Assembly: GCF_024160145.1 (NCBI RefSeq)
Contig: NZ_JAMYWQ010000001.1
Location: 62,001 to 126,000 of the forward strand
DNA length: 64,000 bases
Source: Serratia nevei
Lineage (GTDB): Bacteria; Pseudomonadota; Gammaproteobacteria; Enterobacterales; Enterobacteriaceae
Reading direction: 5' to 3'
This document shows positions 16,884-25,443 of this stretch, in pieces. The notes under the pieces are model-generated. The model saw only the letters and a program-made list of their open reading frames with translations. It had not been told where the DNA came from and searched no databases. The first letter of the stretch is position 1, and each line of letters begins with the position of its first letter. The position numbers and the translations under genes are program-made.

Positions 16884-19031
16884 TCAGAAGGTAACGACCA
16901 CGATGGTGCTGGTGCTCGTGATCGGCTTGGTGACGGTTTTCTCCTGGTTATCGCCGTAATAGACCGTGGCGATGTAGCTGATCTGCGGCTCGTTGCCTTT
17001 CTCTTGCTGCATCAGGTTGAATGTCAGGTATTGCGTGAGCGACTGGGTATCTGACTCGGTTAACGTAATGGACCGCGTTTGCGAGAAGTCCCATTTCGGG
17101 TAGTTCACCGTCATCTCGAAGGTGATCAGCGAAACGTCTTTTTGCGACGGTTTGAAGATGATGGTGTATTTCTGCGGCTTCGGCAGGGCGTTGGCGATCA
17201 GGATCTGATTGGCGCGCGTTTGGCCATAGCCGGGCAGCTGAGGGCTGCTTTCCACGCCCGACGGGAGGTAGGTCAGTTTGTCGCCGTCCAGCGCATAGTA
17301 GTCGGCCGAATAATAAAGCGGCTTTTCCACGTTGGTGCCGATCGGATAAATAAACGGCAGCGGCGAGTTCTTGTGGTCGATCACCTGGGTGTATTGCCTG
17401 AGCGGCACGCCGTGCTCTTTGTCTTCGTACTGAGTCTTGACCACGACCTGGCTGAAGACACCCCAGCCCAGCGGGTTGAGCAGGGTGGAGATATCCGCAT
17501 AAACGATACCGCTTTGCGCCGCGTTGATGGTGACCACCAGATCGTCTTTGACCTGGATCTCGCCAGACAGGTAAGGCTTGGCCTGCATGCCGGTGAAGTT
17601 GACGGTGTAATGATAACGGAAGGCGCGGCCGATCTCGGGTTTGATGAACCACTTGTCGGTTTTTTTCGACCCCGGATCCTTCGGCGTGAAGGTCAGCGTG
17701 CTCTTGAGATCGTCGTCGTACACCGCGGTGACCACGATATTGGCGATGCCATATTTCGCCATGTCTTCGGTGACGTAGAACTCCGGTTGAATGTACTGAT
17801 AGAACGGATCGTGGAGGTCGTACTCTTTGAAGTACTGATCCAACTCGGCTTCGCCGACGATTGAGCGTATCGACGGCAGCTGGGTCTGCGGGTAAATGGT
17901 GAAGGATACCACGGCGTTTTCTTCATATTCGCGGGTGAAGCTTTGCGTTTGCGAGAGTTTGGACGAGAATTTGTCGAAGCCGTCGGCGTCGTTCAGCAAA
18001 TCGAGACTCATGTCTAAGCCGGTTTGGCTGCTCAGGATCTGCTCGACCTGCTGTTGTCCCCACGCTTTTAAACCTTCCTCCCACTTTAAATGGTCGGCGG
18101 GTTGCATGCCCATCTCCTCCGCCGGTAGCCCGAACTTCACGTCCACCTTGATTGCATCGTTGGAGTAAAACTGCTCCTGGACCTTTTTCTCGTCGGCCGA
18201 CCAGGTGTTATGGTTGATGGTTTGCGTCACCGACTTGGCCTGCTCGCTGTTGTAGCTGACGATCACCTTGGCCGCCGACAGGGAGGCATCCAGGGAGAGG
18301 TCGAAGCGCACGCTGACGCTGGTGTTTTTAGCGGTGCCTTTCAGCACCTGTTCAAACAGCGTGGCGCCTTCCCCGGTCAGCGACAGGCTGAACACGGTAT
18401 CGTTGTCGCCGAGGCCGGAGGGGGACAGCGGCGTTGGGATCTGGCGATAGAAATTATCGTTGCCGTCGAGGATCAGCATGGCCTTCACCGAGGTGTAGCG
18501 CGGTTGCATCAGTGTGATCGTCGCCGGCATCAGTTCGCTGAGGAATTGGTTCTTTTGTTGGGTGGGGTCATAGAGCGCGACAAACCGGTTGAGCTGTTCA
18601 TCGCTCAGGCCGGTACTCTTCTGCGCCCGGTCCATCGTGGTCTTCTTCTCGTTGCTTTCCGGGTCTGCTTCATAGCGCTGTTTCGCCTCGATGTAGTCGA
18701 CAATGAGCCCGGATTTTTTTCCCAGCGGGCCGTTTTTTCCGCCAAGGCCATCATACAGCTGCTGGCGGATGAGTTCTTGCATCCTCTCATTCGGCTGCGG
18801 CAGCTGCACGGTGAATTGTGCGTAGCCGCCTTGCATATCTTCGCTGCGGTATTTGTAAAACATGAAGCTCGGCGTATTGGTATCACGTTTGAGAAACACC
18901 GGGATCTCCGGCACCACATAGAAGATATCGTCGCGCTCGCTGTCGCCGTAGCAGGTACATGCGTATTGCGTGATGCCCAAATACTCGGTGACCTTGATCT
19001 TTATCGATTGCTGCAAAGCGGTGGTTAACAT
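16884..19031 (-). CDS. Cluster protein 4: largest beta-rich paralogue
   Basis: 715 aa, no signal peptide. Residues 36-75 carry the family signature (IFYVVPEIPVF, TPSFMFYKY, QGGYAQFTV). A charged, partly helical central part (about 90-360) includes WEEGLKAWGQQQVEQI. The C-terminal half repeats the sandwich module: WGVFSQVVVKTQYED and then WDFSQTRSITLTE, each followed by a strand rich in aromatic residues. It is the longest member of the paralogous set and probably shows the complete architecture: signature domain, helical linker and repeated sandwiches. I do not recognise a function; structural scaffold, lectin-like or toxin-like roles are all open. The gap to the preceding gene is 21 bp. Confidence 0.75.
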   Translation of the reverse strand: MLTTALQQSIKIKVTEYLGITQYACTCYGDSERDDIFYVVPEIPVFLKRDTNTPSFMFYKYRSEDMQGGYAQFTVQLPQPNERMQELIRQQLYDGLGGKNGPLGKKSGLIVDYIEAKQRYEADPESNEKKTTMDRAQKSTGLSDEQLNRFVALYDPTQQKNQFLSELMPATITLMQPRYTSVKAMLILDGNDNFYRQIPTPLSPSGLGDNDTVFSLSLTGEGATLFEQVLKGTAKNTSVSVRFDLSLDASLSAAKVIVSYNSEQAKSVTQTINHNTWSADEKKVQEQFYSNDAIKVDVKFGLPAEEMGMQPADHLKWEEGLKAWGQQQVEQILSSQTGLDMSLDLLNDADGFDKFSSKLSQTQSFTREYEENAVVSFTIYPQTQLPSIRSIVGEAELDQYFKEYDLHDPFYQYIQPEFYVTEDMAKYGIANIVVTAVYDDDLKSTLTFTPKDPGSKKTDKWFIKPEIGRAFRYHYTVNFTGMQAKPYLSGEIQVKDDLVVTINAAQSGIVYADISTLLNPLGWGVFSQVVVKTQYEDKEHGVPLRQYTQVIDHKNSPLPFIYPIGTNVEKPLYYSADYYALDGDKLTYLPSGVESSPQLPGYGQTRANQILIANALPKPQKYTIIFKPSQKDVSLITFEMTVNYPKWDFSQTRSITLTESDTQSLTQYLTFNLMQQEKGNEPQISYIATVYYGDNQEKTVTKPITSTSTIVVVTF

Positions 19032-19052
19032 TGGGTGGTCCTCTTGTTTATG

Positions 19053-20483
19053 TCACTTGTGGTATTGCAGTTGGATGGGGCCGGTGGTGGCCTGCAGGGG
19101 GCCGGAGTCGTAGTTTTTGGGGAATAGCGCCGCCGTTTTCCCTTGCCAGCGATAGTCCACCCGGCCGTTGAGGCCAGCGGCATGGGCGTTGATCCACCAG
19201 TTGGCCTGCCACTGCGCGGCGGAAAAGGCGAAGGTGAAGTTTTGTTTCTTGCCCTGGCCCGCCGGGAGATAGCTGGCGCTGCCGGAGATCGTTTTGAATT
19301 CGGACTTCAAAGACTCGGCGTCGAACAGCAGGCTGTAGAAACCCACATCCTGCGGCGTCAGCGCGATGGCGTCCTGCCACGCCAGCCGGCTCTCGAAGCT
19401 GGTGTAATCGGCGAAGGTCACCTTGAGTGCGATATCGCTCACCGCCGCTGTCGTTTCCAGCTTCACAGGCGGGAAGTTGGGCCACGCCATCGGCGCCTGT
19501 TGATCTGCCCAGCGCAGCTCTATCGCCATGATATTGAAGCCTTTCGGATCAAATCCCAGGCTGACGGTGCAGCGTTGCGGCTCGATCGGCTTATCCGGCC
19601 TGCTGGGTTCCGGCAGGGGCGTTGCGGTAAAGGAAATGATGCCGTCGGCAGGCAACCGGTTCAGCAGTTCGGCAATGTCGCGTTGCTGCTCCAGCAGATA
19701 GCACTGGGGCACGGTGTTGTCGTATTCGATCTGGTAATTCAGCTTGTTGGGGATTTGATCTGGCGACGAGATATTGCGTAGCGTGTTGGTGATCAGCAGT
19801 GAGGCGGTATGCATCAACGCCTGGCGAACTTGAGCTTGCGTCTGTTCTGAAGGTGCATTGTCGAACTGCGCTTGCAGAATGACGACGCCGGCGTCGATTT
19901 GTTGGTCCAGCAGCCTGACGATCGTTTCCGGTTGCCGCGCCTGTTCGTTGAAGGCCAGGGTGACAAACGCGACCCAATCGGCCTGCAAACGGGCATTGAC
20001 GCGGCTGCCGACGCTGAATCGGCTGCGGGTGAGGAAATAGACCTGGTCTTTTGTTCCCTGGATCGCGCCCGCCAGCCGGCCAGACTCCTCATGGGTCAAC
20101 GCCATTTTGGACTGTTCAAATTCGACGCTGTAGGCGGCAGTCGCCGGCCGTTGCGCGAAGTGCAGCCACAGCGATTGCTGGATCTCTTCCTGCTCCAGGG
20201 TGATGGTTTCCGGAGCGGGGACGAAATGGCGGCGGATAGAGTCCTCGATAGCCGCCCTGTCGACCGGCAGCTTCGGTGCAATGAAGGTCGCCAGGCCGCC
20301 GCCGGGGCTGGTCAGCAAATGCAGCGAGCTGATCTTGCCGGCCGGCGTTTCCTGCACCACCTGCGGCGTATAGCTGCCGTAGGTGTAACAGCCGCTGGGG
20401 CGCGTTTGGTCGTGAAACGCCAGCGCGCGGTCAAGAAGAAAGAAGTTTTGCAACGTACGTTGCGGATCCAATTCGTCGGTCAT
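19053..20483 (-). CDS. Cluster protein 3: beta-rich protein, probable paralogue
   Basis: 476 aa, no signal peptide or membrane segment. A degenerate form of the signature is seen near residues 32-65 (GCYTYGSYTPQVV, then SSLHLLTSPGGG). A helical stretch with many Glu and Gln follows around 85-115. The C-terminus has a sandwich-like module (WQDAIALTPQDVGFYSLLF; QNFTFAFSAAQW). The ATG overlaps the stop of the preceding gene in an ATGA arrangement, which points to translational coupling. Function unknown. Relationship to the other members is inferred from motif order. Confidence 0.7.
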   Translation of the reverse strand: MTDELDPQRTLQNFFLLDRALAFHDQTRPSGCYTYGSYTPQVVQETPAGKISSLHLLTSPGGGLATFIAPKLPVDRAAIEDSIRRHFVPAPETITLEQEEIQQSLWLHFAQRPATAAYSVEFEQSKMALTHEESGRLAGAIQGTKDQVYFLTRSRFSVGSRVNARLQADWVAFVTLAFNEQARQPETIVRLLDQQIDAGVVILQAQFDNAPSEQTQAQVRQALMHTASLLITNTLRNISSPDQIPNKLNYQIEYDNTVPQCYLLEQQRDIAELLNRLPADGIISFTATPLPEPSRPDKPIEPQRCTVSLGFDPKGFNIMAIELRWADQQAPMAWPNFPPVKLETTAAVSDIALKVTFADYTSFESRLAWQDAIALTPQDVGFYSLLFDAESLKSEFKTISGSASYLPAGQGKKQNFTFAFSAAQWQANWWINAHAAGLNGRVDYRWQGKTAALFPKNYDSGPLQATTGPIQLQYHK

Positions 20484-22234
20484 GGTGTATCACCCTTGAT
20501 ATCGATCGTTTGGTCGCCGGTGACATAAGGCGACCAGGGGCCAGTGGGAGTCTTGTAGCGGAAGCCGGCGGCGAAAATGGAGATGACGTTCCATTTGTAG
20601 ACGAAGCTCGGCTGCGAATGCGTAAAAGTGCGCTCGCTGGTGCGCTCGCTGTCCTGCGGCTGAAAACGCAGTACGGCGCTGAGCGACTGCGGCGGCAGCC
20701 GAACGGTGATCGTCGCCTGCTGTGCGCCGAACTGCGGAAAACTGTAGGCGCCGATGGTGGCGTTTTGCACGATCGGGGCGGGTAACGGGACGGCGCCGTC
20801 GCCGGAAAGTGAGTAGGCGGTTGCCTCGGCAACAGTAGGGTCGCCCAGGATTGGTGCGCTGAAATAGGGCGCCGATGCGCTGAGCGCCCACGTTTGGCGC
20901 CAGCCGGCGGAGTGATAGGGGCCGCCAAGTCGGCTTTGCTGGGCGAACGTTGGGTCGAGATACAGGGTCAGGAAGCGGCAAGGCAGCGCGGCATAATCCA
21001 GTACCAGGTTATCCTCGTCGCAGCGACGTTGTTCGCCGGGCAACGTACGGTAAACGCCGTCTTGCGGGTAATTCACGCGGATCTGGTAGAAAAACGGCTG
21101 TGCATCCAGCGCGCTGTTGTGAAACTTGAAGGTTAACCAGAAGCGGTCGGGCCACAGCGCCAGCGTTTGCGTTTGCTCGATCGGGTAGATATTGCCGGGC
21201 GCTACGGTCAGCTGAATATCGATCGAAACGCCGGATTGCAACCCCAGCGGGTAGGCGTAAAAGACGTTGATCTCTCGCTCTCCCGCCGGCAGCGGTGGTG
21301 CGGTAGTGCGATGGATAAGGGTATCGGGCGAAACTTTGACGATCTGCTGCGCGGCGACGAACGGATCCAGCGTGAAGCAAAGCGGCCGCTGAGTCAGCGC
21401 GACATTGGCCAGATCGCACCGGGTCCGGCCGACATGTGGGGGCGGCGTCAGAAGGATCTGCGCCACATTGCCGGCGGCGGGACCGGCAGACGGTGAACCG
21501 TACAGGTTATATAGCCGATCGAGTAAAGCCTGACTGAGCAGCAAATCGCCGGTCGGATCGTTCGCCGGCGGCGGTGGATCGATGTCGAGCGGCAAGCGGG
21601 TGAGGTTGCGGCTGAGGTAGAGGGTTAGCCCGTCGTAGGGAAAGACAATCCCGGTGTTGCCCACGGTATGGGCGCCTTCCACGCCGGCGGCCAGGGCCAG
21701 GATCAGCGCGCGGGCATCAAATTCCACCCGGTAGGCCAGACGTGGCGATACGCCTTCGACGAAACCGTCCAGACGCGCGTTGAAGCCGACCGTCTCATCG
21801 AGCAGGGTGCGCTCGATCAACTGAGTGCTTGCCGCATTGAGCAGAATGATGAATTGACTGCACTGTGCCGAATACCAGGTGGTGTCGTAGTGCCGGCCGT
21901 ACAGACCGCTGTCGTAGTCGATGGGCACGTCGAATCCCAGGCTGCCCGGCAAGACCGGCAGCGCCTTCACCGCGCAATCCGAATACTGTTGCTTGAATGC
22001 CTGCAGGCTTTGTTCACCGGCAAACTGCAATTGCGTGGTGAAATTCAGCCAGCCGTAGAGACTTTCGGTACTGTAGCTGCGCACGATATCCAGCGAGAAA
22101 GCCAAAGGGTCTGCCGCCAGGATGCTGAGCGCCTGCGGATATAAATAATAGGTGTCGTTTTGCCGATACGCGGCGACGAAACGCTGATCATCACAGATAA
22201 TAATGCGCTGGAAGTCGGGGTAGCCTTCATACAT
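20480..22234 (-). CDS. Cluster protein 2: beta-rich protein, probable paralogue
   Basis: 584 aa from the ATG at 22234, four bases after the Hint-gene stop; an in-frame ATG at 22255 has no ribosome site. The N-terminus (DTYYLYPQALSI, then LAFSLDIVRS and GWLNFTTQ) is a version of the family signature. A proline-rich loop (PPPPANDP) splits the protein at about residue 217. The C-terminal third is beta-rich (FVYKWNVISIFAAGFRY). No signal peptide is seen. Function unknown. Its position directly behind the Hint protein suggests the two act together. Confidence 0.7.
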   Translation of the reverse strand: MYEGYPDFQRIIICDDQRFVAAYRQNDTYYLYPQALSILAADPLAFSLDIVRSYSTESLYGWLNFTTQLQFAGEQSLQAFKQQYSDCAVKALPVLPGSLGFDVPIDYDSGLYGRHYDTTWYSAQCSQFIILLNAASTQLIERTLLDETVGFNARLDGFVEGVSPRLAYRVEFDARALILALAAGVEGAHTVGNTGIVFPYDGLTLYLSRNLTRLPLDIDPPPPANDPTGDLLLSQALLDRLYNLYGSPSAGPAAGNVAQILLTPPPHVGRTRCDLANVALTQRPLCFTLDPFVAAQQIVKVSPDTLIHRTTAPPLPAGEREINVFYAYPLGLQSGVSIDIQLTVAPGNIYPIEQTQTLALWPDRFWLTFKFHNSALDAQPFFYQIRVNYPQDGVYRTLPGEQRRCDEDNLVLDYAALPCRFLTLYLDPTFAQQSRLGGPYHSAGWRQTWALSASAPYFSAPILGDPTVAEATAYSLSGDGAVPLPAPIVQNATIGAYSFPQFGAQQATITVRLPPQSLSAVLRFQPQDSERTSERTFTHSQPSFVYKWNVISIFAAGFRYKTPTGPWSPYVTGDQTIDIKGDTP

Positions 22235-22238
22235 GAGA

Positions 22239-23846
22239 TTATTCTTCCGCCGCATTGATCATATTGTGGTAATCCTGGTGCCACTCGGCAGGCAGCGTTT
22301 TCAGCACGTTTTTAGGGCGTTGGTGATATTCGTCTTCATAGAGATGTTGAACCAGCGCGTCACCGACCAGGACGCCGTTAGCATAAAAAGTACTGAGGGC
22401 GCATTGGTTTCTTTGCAGCGGTGAGTCAGCGCTGAGTTGCAGGTTATAAACGGTTAACTCACCGGACTGGAGAGAGAGCGCGGTAATTTCGCACTCGCCC
22501 TGCCGGGTTTTAAGACGCATGCCTGAGGTCAATTCACGGGCAAGAAAAATACCGTTTTCGGTGACGAAAGGGTGCCCCAGGCTGGCTTTGATGCGATATT
22601 CACCTGCCGCGTGGTCGCGGGCGGTAATGTCAATGTAATGCTGCTCCTGACCCGTGGTGATATTCTCAATTCGTCTGGGTTGGTGACTGCCGCAAATAAC
22701 GAATTCATCCGTTGCGAGAGCATTAATCAGTTTTTCCGTGCCATCCTGCATTAAAATCAACGTATCCTCTGCCAGACAGCCATAAATAATCTGCATCGGT
22801 TTGATTTGTACGGTGTTGAGCAGGCGGCGATCCGGATCGTTTTCTTTTGGCGCGTTAGTAATAAAAGCGGCGATGCTGCGGCCTTCGACATCAAGCGTAA
22901 TTTTAAAAACGTAATAAACCAGTTCGCCGGATTCAAAATCGACGCGGTTGAATTCCAGCCAGTCAAGATCCCAGGCGATGTTATTCCCGTTGATTCGGGT
23001 CGCGGCAGAATTAAAAATATTATAGCCGCCGTAAGGGGTGATCGGATCGCCGCCGGCACGGGTACGGATAAGATAAATGGTATTGCTGGCGTTGACCGGT
23101 TTTCCATTGCTGAGATCAATATTGCCAAAATAGGTGATATTGCCTTTTATCGGCACTTTAACCGTGCCGTCCTGAGCGTAGCTGGTGCGATAATCACAGT
23201 CGCCATCGTCACGAGTCAGGCAAATCTTGATCATGTGCTGGTTATACAGATTCCTGGGGGAATCATTGATCATTTCTTTCGGGTAGCTTTGCGTTGTGAC
23301 GATTTCGGCGCCGTAAACGGTTTGCTGACCGACCGTTTGCGCGAAGGTATAGATCACCGTAACCGGAAAGATGCCGGCGGTCTGGCTTTGCGGATAGTCA
23401 CCGCTGGCGCTGATGGTGCAGTCCGCCGTGTAAACGTAGTCGCTTTTGTATTCCACCTTGCCGACGTTATCGGCGCCGCCGTCGAACAGGCCGAGGGTTT
23501 GCGTCACATTGGTTGCCTGAACCGGCAAAGAGCCGATGGCGTCGGTTTGATAGCGTTTACCGTCGGTGGAATCCAGCCTGACGATGCTGTATACCGGCTG
23601 AGCGCCGCTGGTGTTGGCCTCGCTTCTTCGGCCCGCGACCCGTTTGACGCGTTTTGTCTGCTGCCAGAGTTGGGTGAATTGCGGTGCGCCGGCGGCGGTG
23701 ACGCCGGCGAGTTTTAATTGAATATCATAAAATTCGGTTAAAACCGGATCGCCTGGCTCGATAAGAAATACGCCGCAGTTCTCGTACCGGTCGATAACGT
23801 TTTTTACGATGCGTTTCTCATCTGACGTATAATCTTTTTCGAGCAT
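22239..23846 (-). CDS. Cluster protein 1: beta-rich protein with C-terminal Hint domain
   Basis: 535 aa, first gene of the cluster. Residues 1-350 are beta-rich and unrecognised. Residues 357-495 form a Hint (hedgehog/intein) domain. It starts with the nucleophile Cys357 after Gly356 (YGCLAEDTLI), carries the block-B histidine in ASLGHPF (422-427), and closes with FYANGVLVGD (487-496). Inteins that splice end in His-Asn before the extein. Here Gly-Asp takes that place, so I expect N-S acyl shift and N-terminal cleavage rather than splicing. A 39-residue tail follows. Possible outcome: release or esterification of the N-terminal half. No good ribosome site is seen at the ATG, which hints at regulated translation from the structured leader. 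Confidence 0.82.
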   Translation of the reverse strand: MLEKDYTSDEKRIVKNVIDRYENCGVFLIEPGDPVLTEFYDIQLKLAGVTAAGAPQFTQLWQQTKRVKRVAGRRSEANTSGAQPVYSIVRLDSTDGKRYQTDAIGSLPVQATNVTQTLGLFDGGADNVGKVEYKSDYVYTADCTISASGDYPQSQTAGIFPVTVIYTFAQTVGQQTVYGAEIVTTQSYPKEMINDSPRNLYNQHMIKICLTRDDGDCDYRTSYAQDGTVKVPIKGNITYFGNIDLSNGKPVNASNTIYLIRTRAGGDPITPYGGYNIFNSAATRINGNNIAWDLDWLEFNRVDFESGELVYYVFKITLDVEGRSIAAFITNAPKENDPDRRLLNTVQIKPMQIIYGCLAEDTLILMQDGTEKLINALATDEFVICGSHQPRRIENITTGQEQHYIDITARDHAAGEYRIKASLGHPFVTENGIFLARELTSGMRLKTRQGECEITALSLQSGELTVYNLQLSADSPLQRNQCALSTFYANGVLVGDALVQHLYEDEYHQRPKNVLKTLPAEWHQDYHNMINAAEE

Positions 23847-23884
23847 AATATCGGCACCAATAAACTAATGGCATTGCCAGAGAT

Positions 23885-23906
23885 GCACACCATCATCATG
23901 GCGTGC
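23885..23906 (-). promoter_or_regulatory. Hairpin in the 5' leader of the Hint gene
   Basis: On the minus-strand RNA, GCACGCCAU, a 4-nt loop and AUGGUGUGC pair along 9 bp with one G-U pair. It lies about 40 nt upstream of the Hint-gene ATG. A short TGGCA-A-TGCCA palindrome follows at once. There is no U-tract, so it is a leader structure rather than a terminator. Role unknown. Confidence 0.4.
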
Positions 23907-24035
23907 CCATTGTTTTTAACAGGCGTTATTTACAGGTTTTTTACAGTGTTCCTCGCCGGGTTTTTCTTTTTATTAAATTCAACGTAAGGTTTTTTCATCG
24001 GCCGGGCCATATTTAGCGTCGGCAGCGCTGCCAAA

Positions 24036-24149
24036 TCACATCGGACAATCTCTGGTAAAACCTTCTTGCTTTAAGCCTGGCAGAATAAAATCTGAATTGC
24101 CGACCGCTTTGGGCGCGCTATCAAAAATGACATACTTTTTAAGAGGCAT
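24036..24149 (-). CDS. Small 37-aa ORF upstream of the cluster
   Basis: A 37-codon frame begins MPLKKYVIFDSAPK and ends TRDCPM. An AAGGA ribosome site sits 7 nt before the ATG, the ideal spacing, and the frame is richer in G and C than the AT-rich DNA around it. It is co-oriented with the cluster, 190 bp upstream of the Hint gene. I recognise no family. It could be a leader peptide, a peptide substrate of the cluster, or a chance ORF. The Lys-Lys-Tyr start and single Cys near the end are noted without further claim. Confidence 0.5.
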   Translation of the reverse strand: MPLKKYVIFDSAPKAVGNSDFILPGLKQEGFTRDCPM

Positions 24150-24573
24150 AGTCAGATCCTTATACGCTGGATGGTATAAAAGGAGATGGTTAATCACTTT
24201 GTCACCGCATTTTACTCACACTCAACAATAGCAATGGCGTTTAAAAAAGCAATACATACATAAAAATAAATTAAGTATTTATTCTTTTATGGCAGATAGT
24301 CAATAAAATCACAGCGTTGTAAAACAGGATAAATAGTTTAAAAAATCAAAAAAATAGAATGTTTTTTGCGGTTTTCATTTTCTTATTTGCATTAACTTTA
24401 ACAAATCAATACGTTGAGTGTGGTTATCGTCTTCAATGATTCTAATCATTAGTTGCTTAATTTTTTATATATAGTGGATTAATTTATCATTACCGTGCGC
24501 ATCATTGGCGGGGTAATAAATAAAATTCGCAGCGGAATGATTGCCACGGTGAGCAATCAAGACGGGAGAGGCG

Positions 24574-24591
24574 GGGCAGCAGGCTGCCCCA
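24574..24591 (-). terminator. Hairpin after pdxK-like gene
   Basis: GGGGCAG (24574-24580) and CTGCCCC (24585-24591) form a perfect stem with a 4-nt loop, 9 bp past the kinase stop codon. It marks the end of the B6 operon. It lacks a U-tract, so leakage into the downstream region is possible. Confidence 0.5.
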
Positions 24592-24600
24592 GGTCAGGGT

Positions 24601-25440
24601 TTAGGTTAACGCCCGCAGGCTGCCGATCTCTTCCCAACCGAAGTGTTCCGCTTCGGCCAGCACGCCGCACACTTCGCCGCCGGCGGCAACCACTGCCGCG
24701 TCGAGCGCGGCGCCGTGCAGCAGATGGCTCACCAGCAGCGCGGTGAACAGATCGCCGGTGCCTTTGACCGCCGATTTAACCTTCTGATGGGTAAAGCACT
24801 GCGCTTCCTGCCGGGTGACCAGCATTAAACCCACCTCGTCCTGGTGCTGCGCCACGCCCGGCGCGCTGGTGACCAGCACCCATTCGGTGGTGTCGTTCAA
24901 CAGCGCCTGCGCGGCGTGTTGCGTCTGCTCTCGGCTGCTCAGAGTGCGGCCGCACAGCTGCTCCAGTTCGAAACCGTTCGGCGTCAGGCCGTTGGCCAGC
25001 CGCAGGAACGGCGAGCGGTAGCAGTTGACGATGCGCTCATCCACGTAGATCCCTTCACCGTAATCGCCCATCACCGGATCGATATAGATTTTTATCTGCG
25101 GATTGAGGGCGCGCACCCGCTGCAGCCAGTTGGCCAGAATATGGCACTGCATCACGTCGCCCAGATAGCCGACGATCACCGCCCGGGTGCGCTTCATCAC
25201 GCCGCGGGCGATCAGATCGTCGAGAAAGCCGCCGAACCACTCGCCGGAGATGACGCCGCCGTGCGGCTTGCCGTAATAAGGCGGGCAGCCGAACAGTACG
25301 CTGGGCACCTGTAGCGCTTCCAGCCCTTTTTTCAGCAGGGCGCGGTAGGCGATGCCGTTGCCGACGCTGCCGTAGACCACCTGAGATTGAATGCTGATCA
25401 CGTCGATGGACGGTGACCGTAAGGGGGAAATCTGTTGCAT
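24601..25440 (-). CDS. pdxK: Pyridoxal/pyridoxine/pyridoxamine kinase (PdxK-like)
   Basis: 279-aa ribokinase-fold kinase that phosphorylates B6 vitamers with ATP in the salvage pathway. The substrate loop SQVVYGSVGN (about 19-28) is of PdxK type; PdxY has SHVVYGHAGN. The catalytic GTGD lies in VKGTGDLF near residue 226. IDPVMGDYGEGIYV matches the divalent-cation and ATP region. It is the third gene of a compact operon and starts 3 bp after the amidotransferase. The divergent MocR-type regulator resembles PtsJ, recalled as a repressor of pdxK in Salmonella. Confidence 0.85.
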   Translation of the reverse strand: MQQISPLRSPSIDVISIQSQVVYGSVGNGIAYRALLKKGLEALQVPSVLFGCPPYYGKPHGGVISGEWFGGFLDDLIARGVMKRTRAVIVGYLGDVMQCHILANWLQRVRALNPQIKIYIDPVMGDYGEGIYVDERIVNCYRSPFLRLANGLTPNGFELEQLCGRTLSSREQTQHAAQALLNDTTEWVLVTSAPGVAQHQDEVGLMLVTRQEAQCFTHQKVKSAVKGTGDLFTALLVSHLLHGAALDAAVVAAGGEVCGVLAEAEHFGWEEIGSLRALT

Positions 25441-25443
25441 GAG

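Larger units (their letters stand above)
23847..24600. other. AT-rich leader region of the cluster
   Basis: About 750 bp, far more AT-rich than the flanking genes, especially 24180-24500. It lies between the Hint gene and the end of pdxK. Both flanking genes read leftward, so it must hold the promoter of the cluster. It contains a hairpin close to the Hint gene, a 37-codon ORF, and long A/T tracts of the kind bound by H-NS. I could not fix a promoter with confidence. Confidence 0.6.

Noticed and set aside
9980-23846. Interpretation of the cluster as a prophage tail or contractile injection system
   Set aside because: No sheath, tube, baseplate, holin or terminase-like protein is seen, and none of the proteins resembles these families.
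23930-24010. 26-codon ORF (MARPMKKPYVEF start) between the 37-aa ORF and the Hint gene
   Set aside because: No Shine-Dalgarno sequence; the length is within chance expectation in AT-rich DNA.
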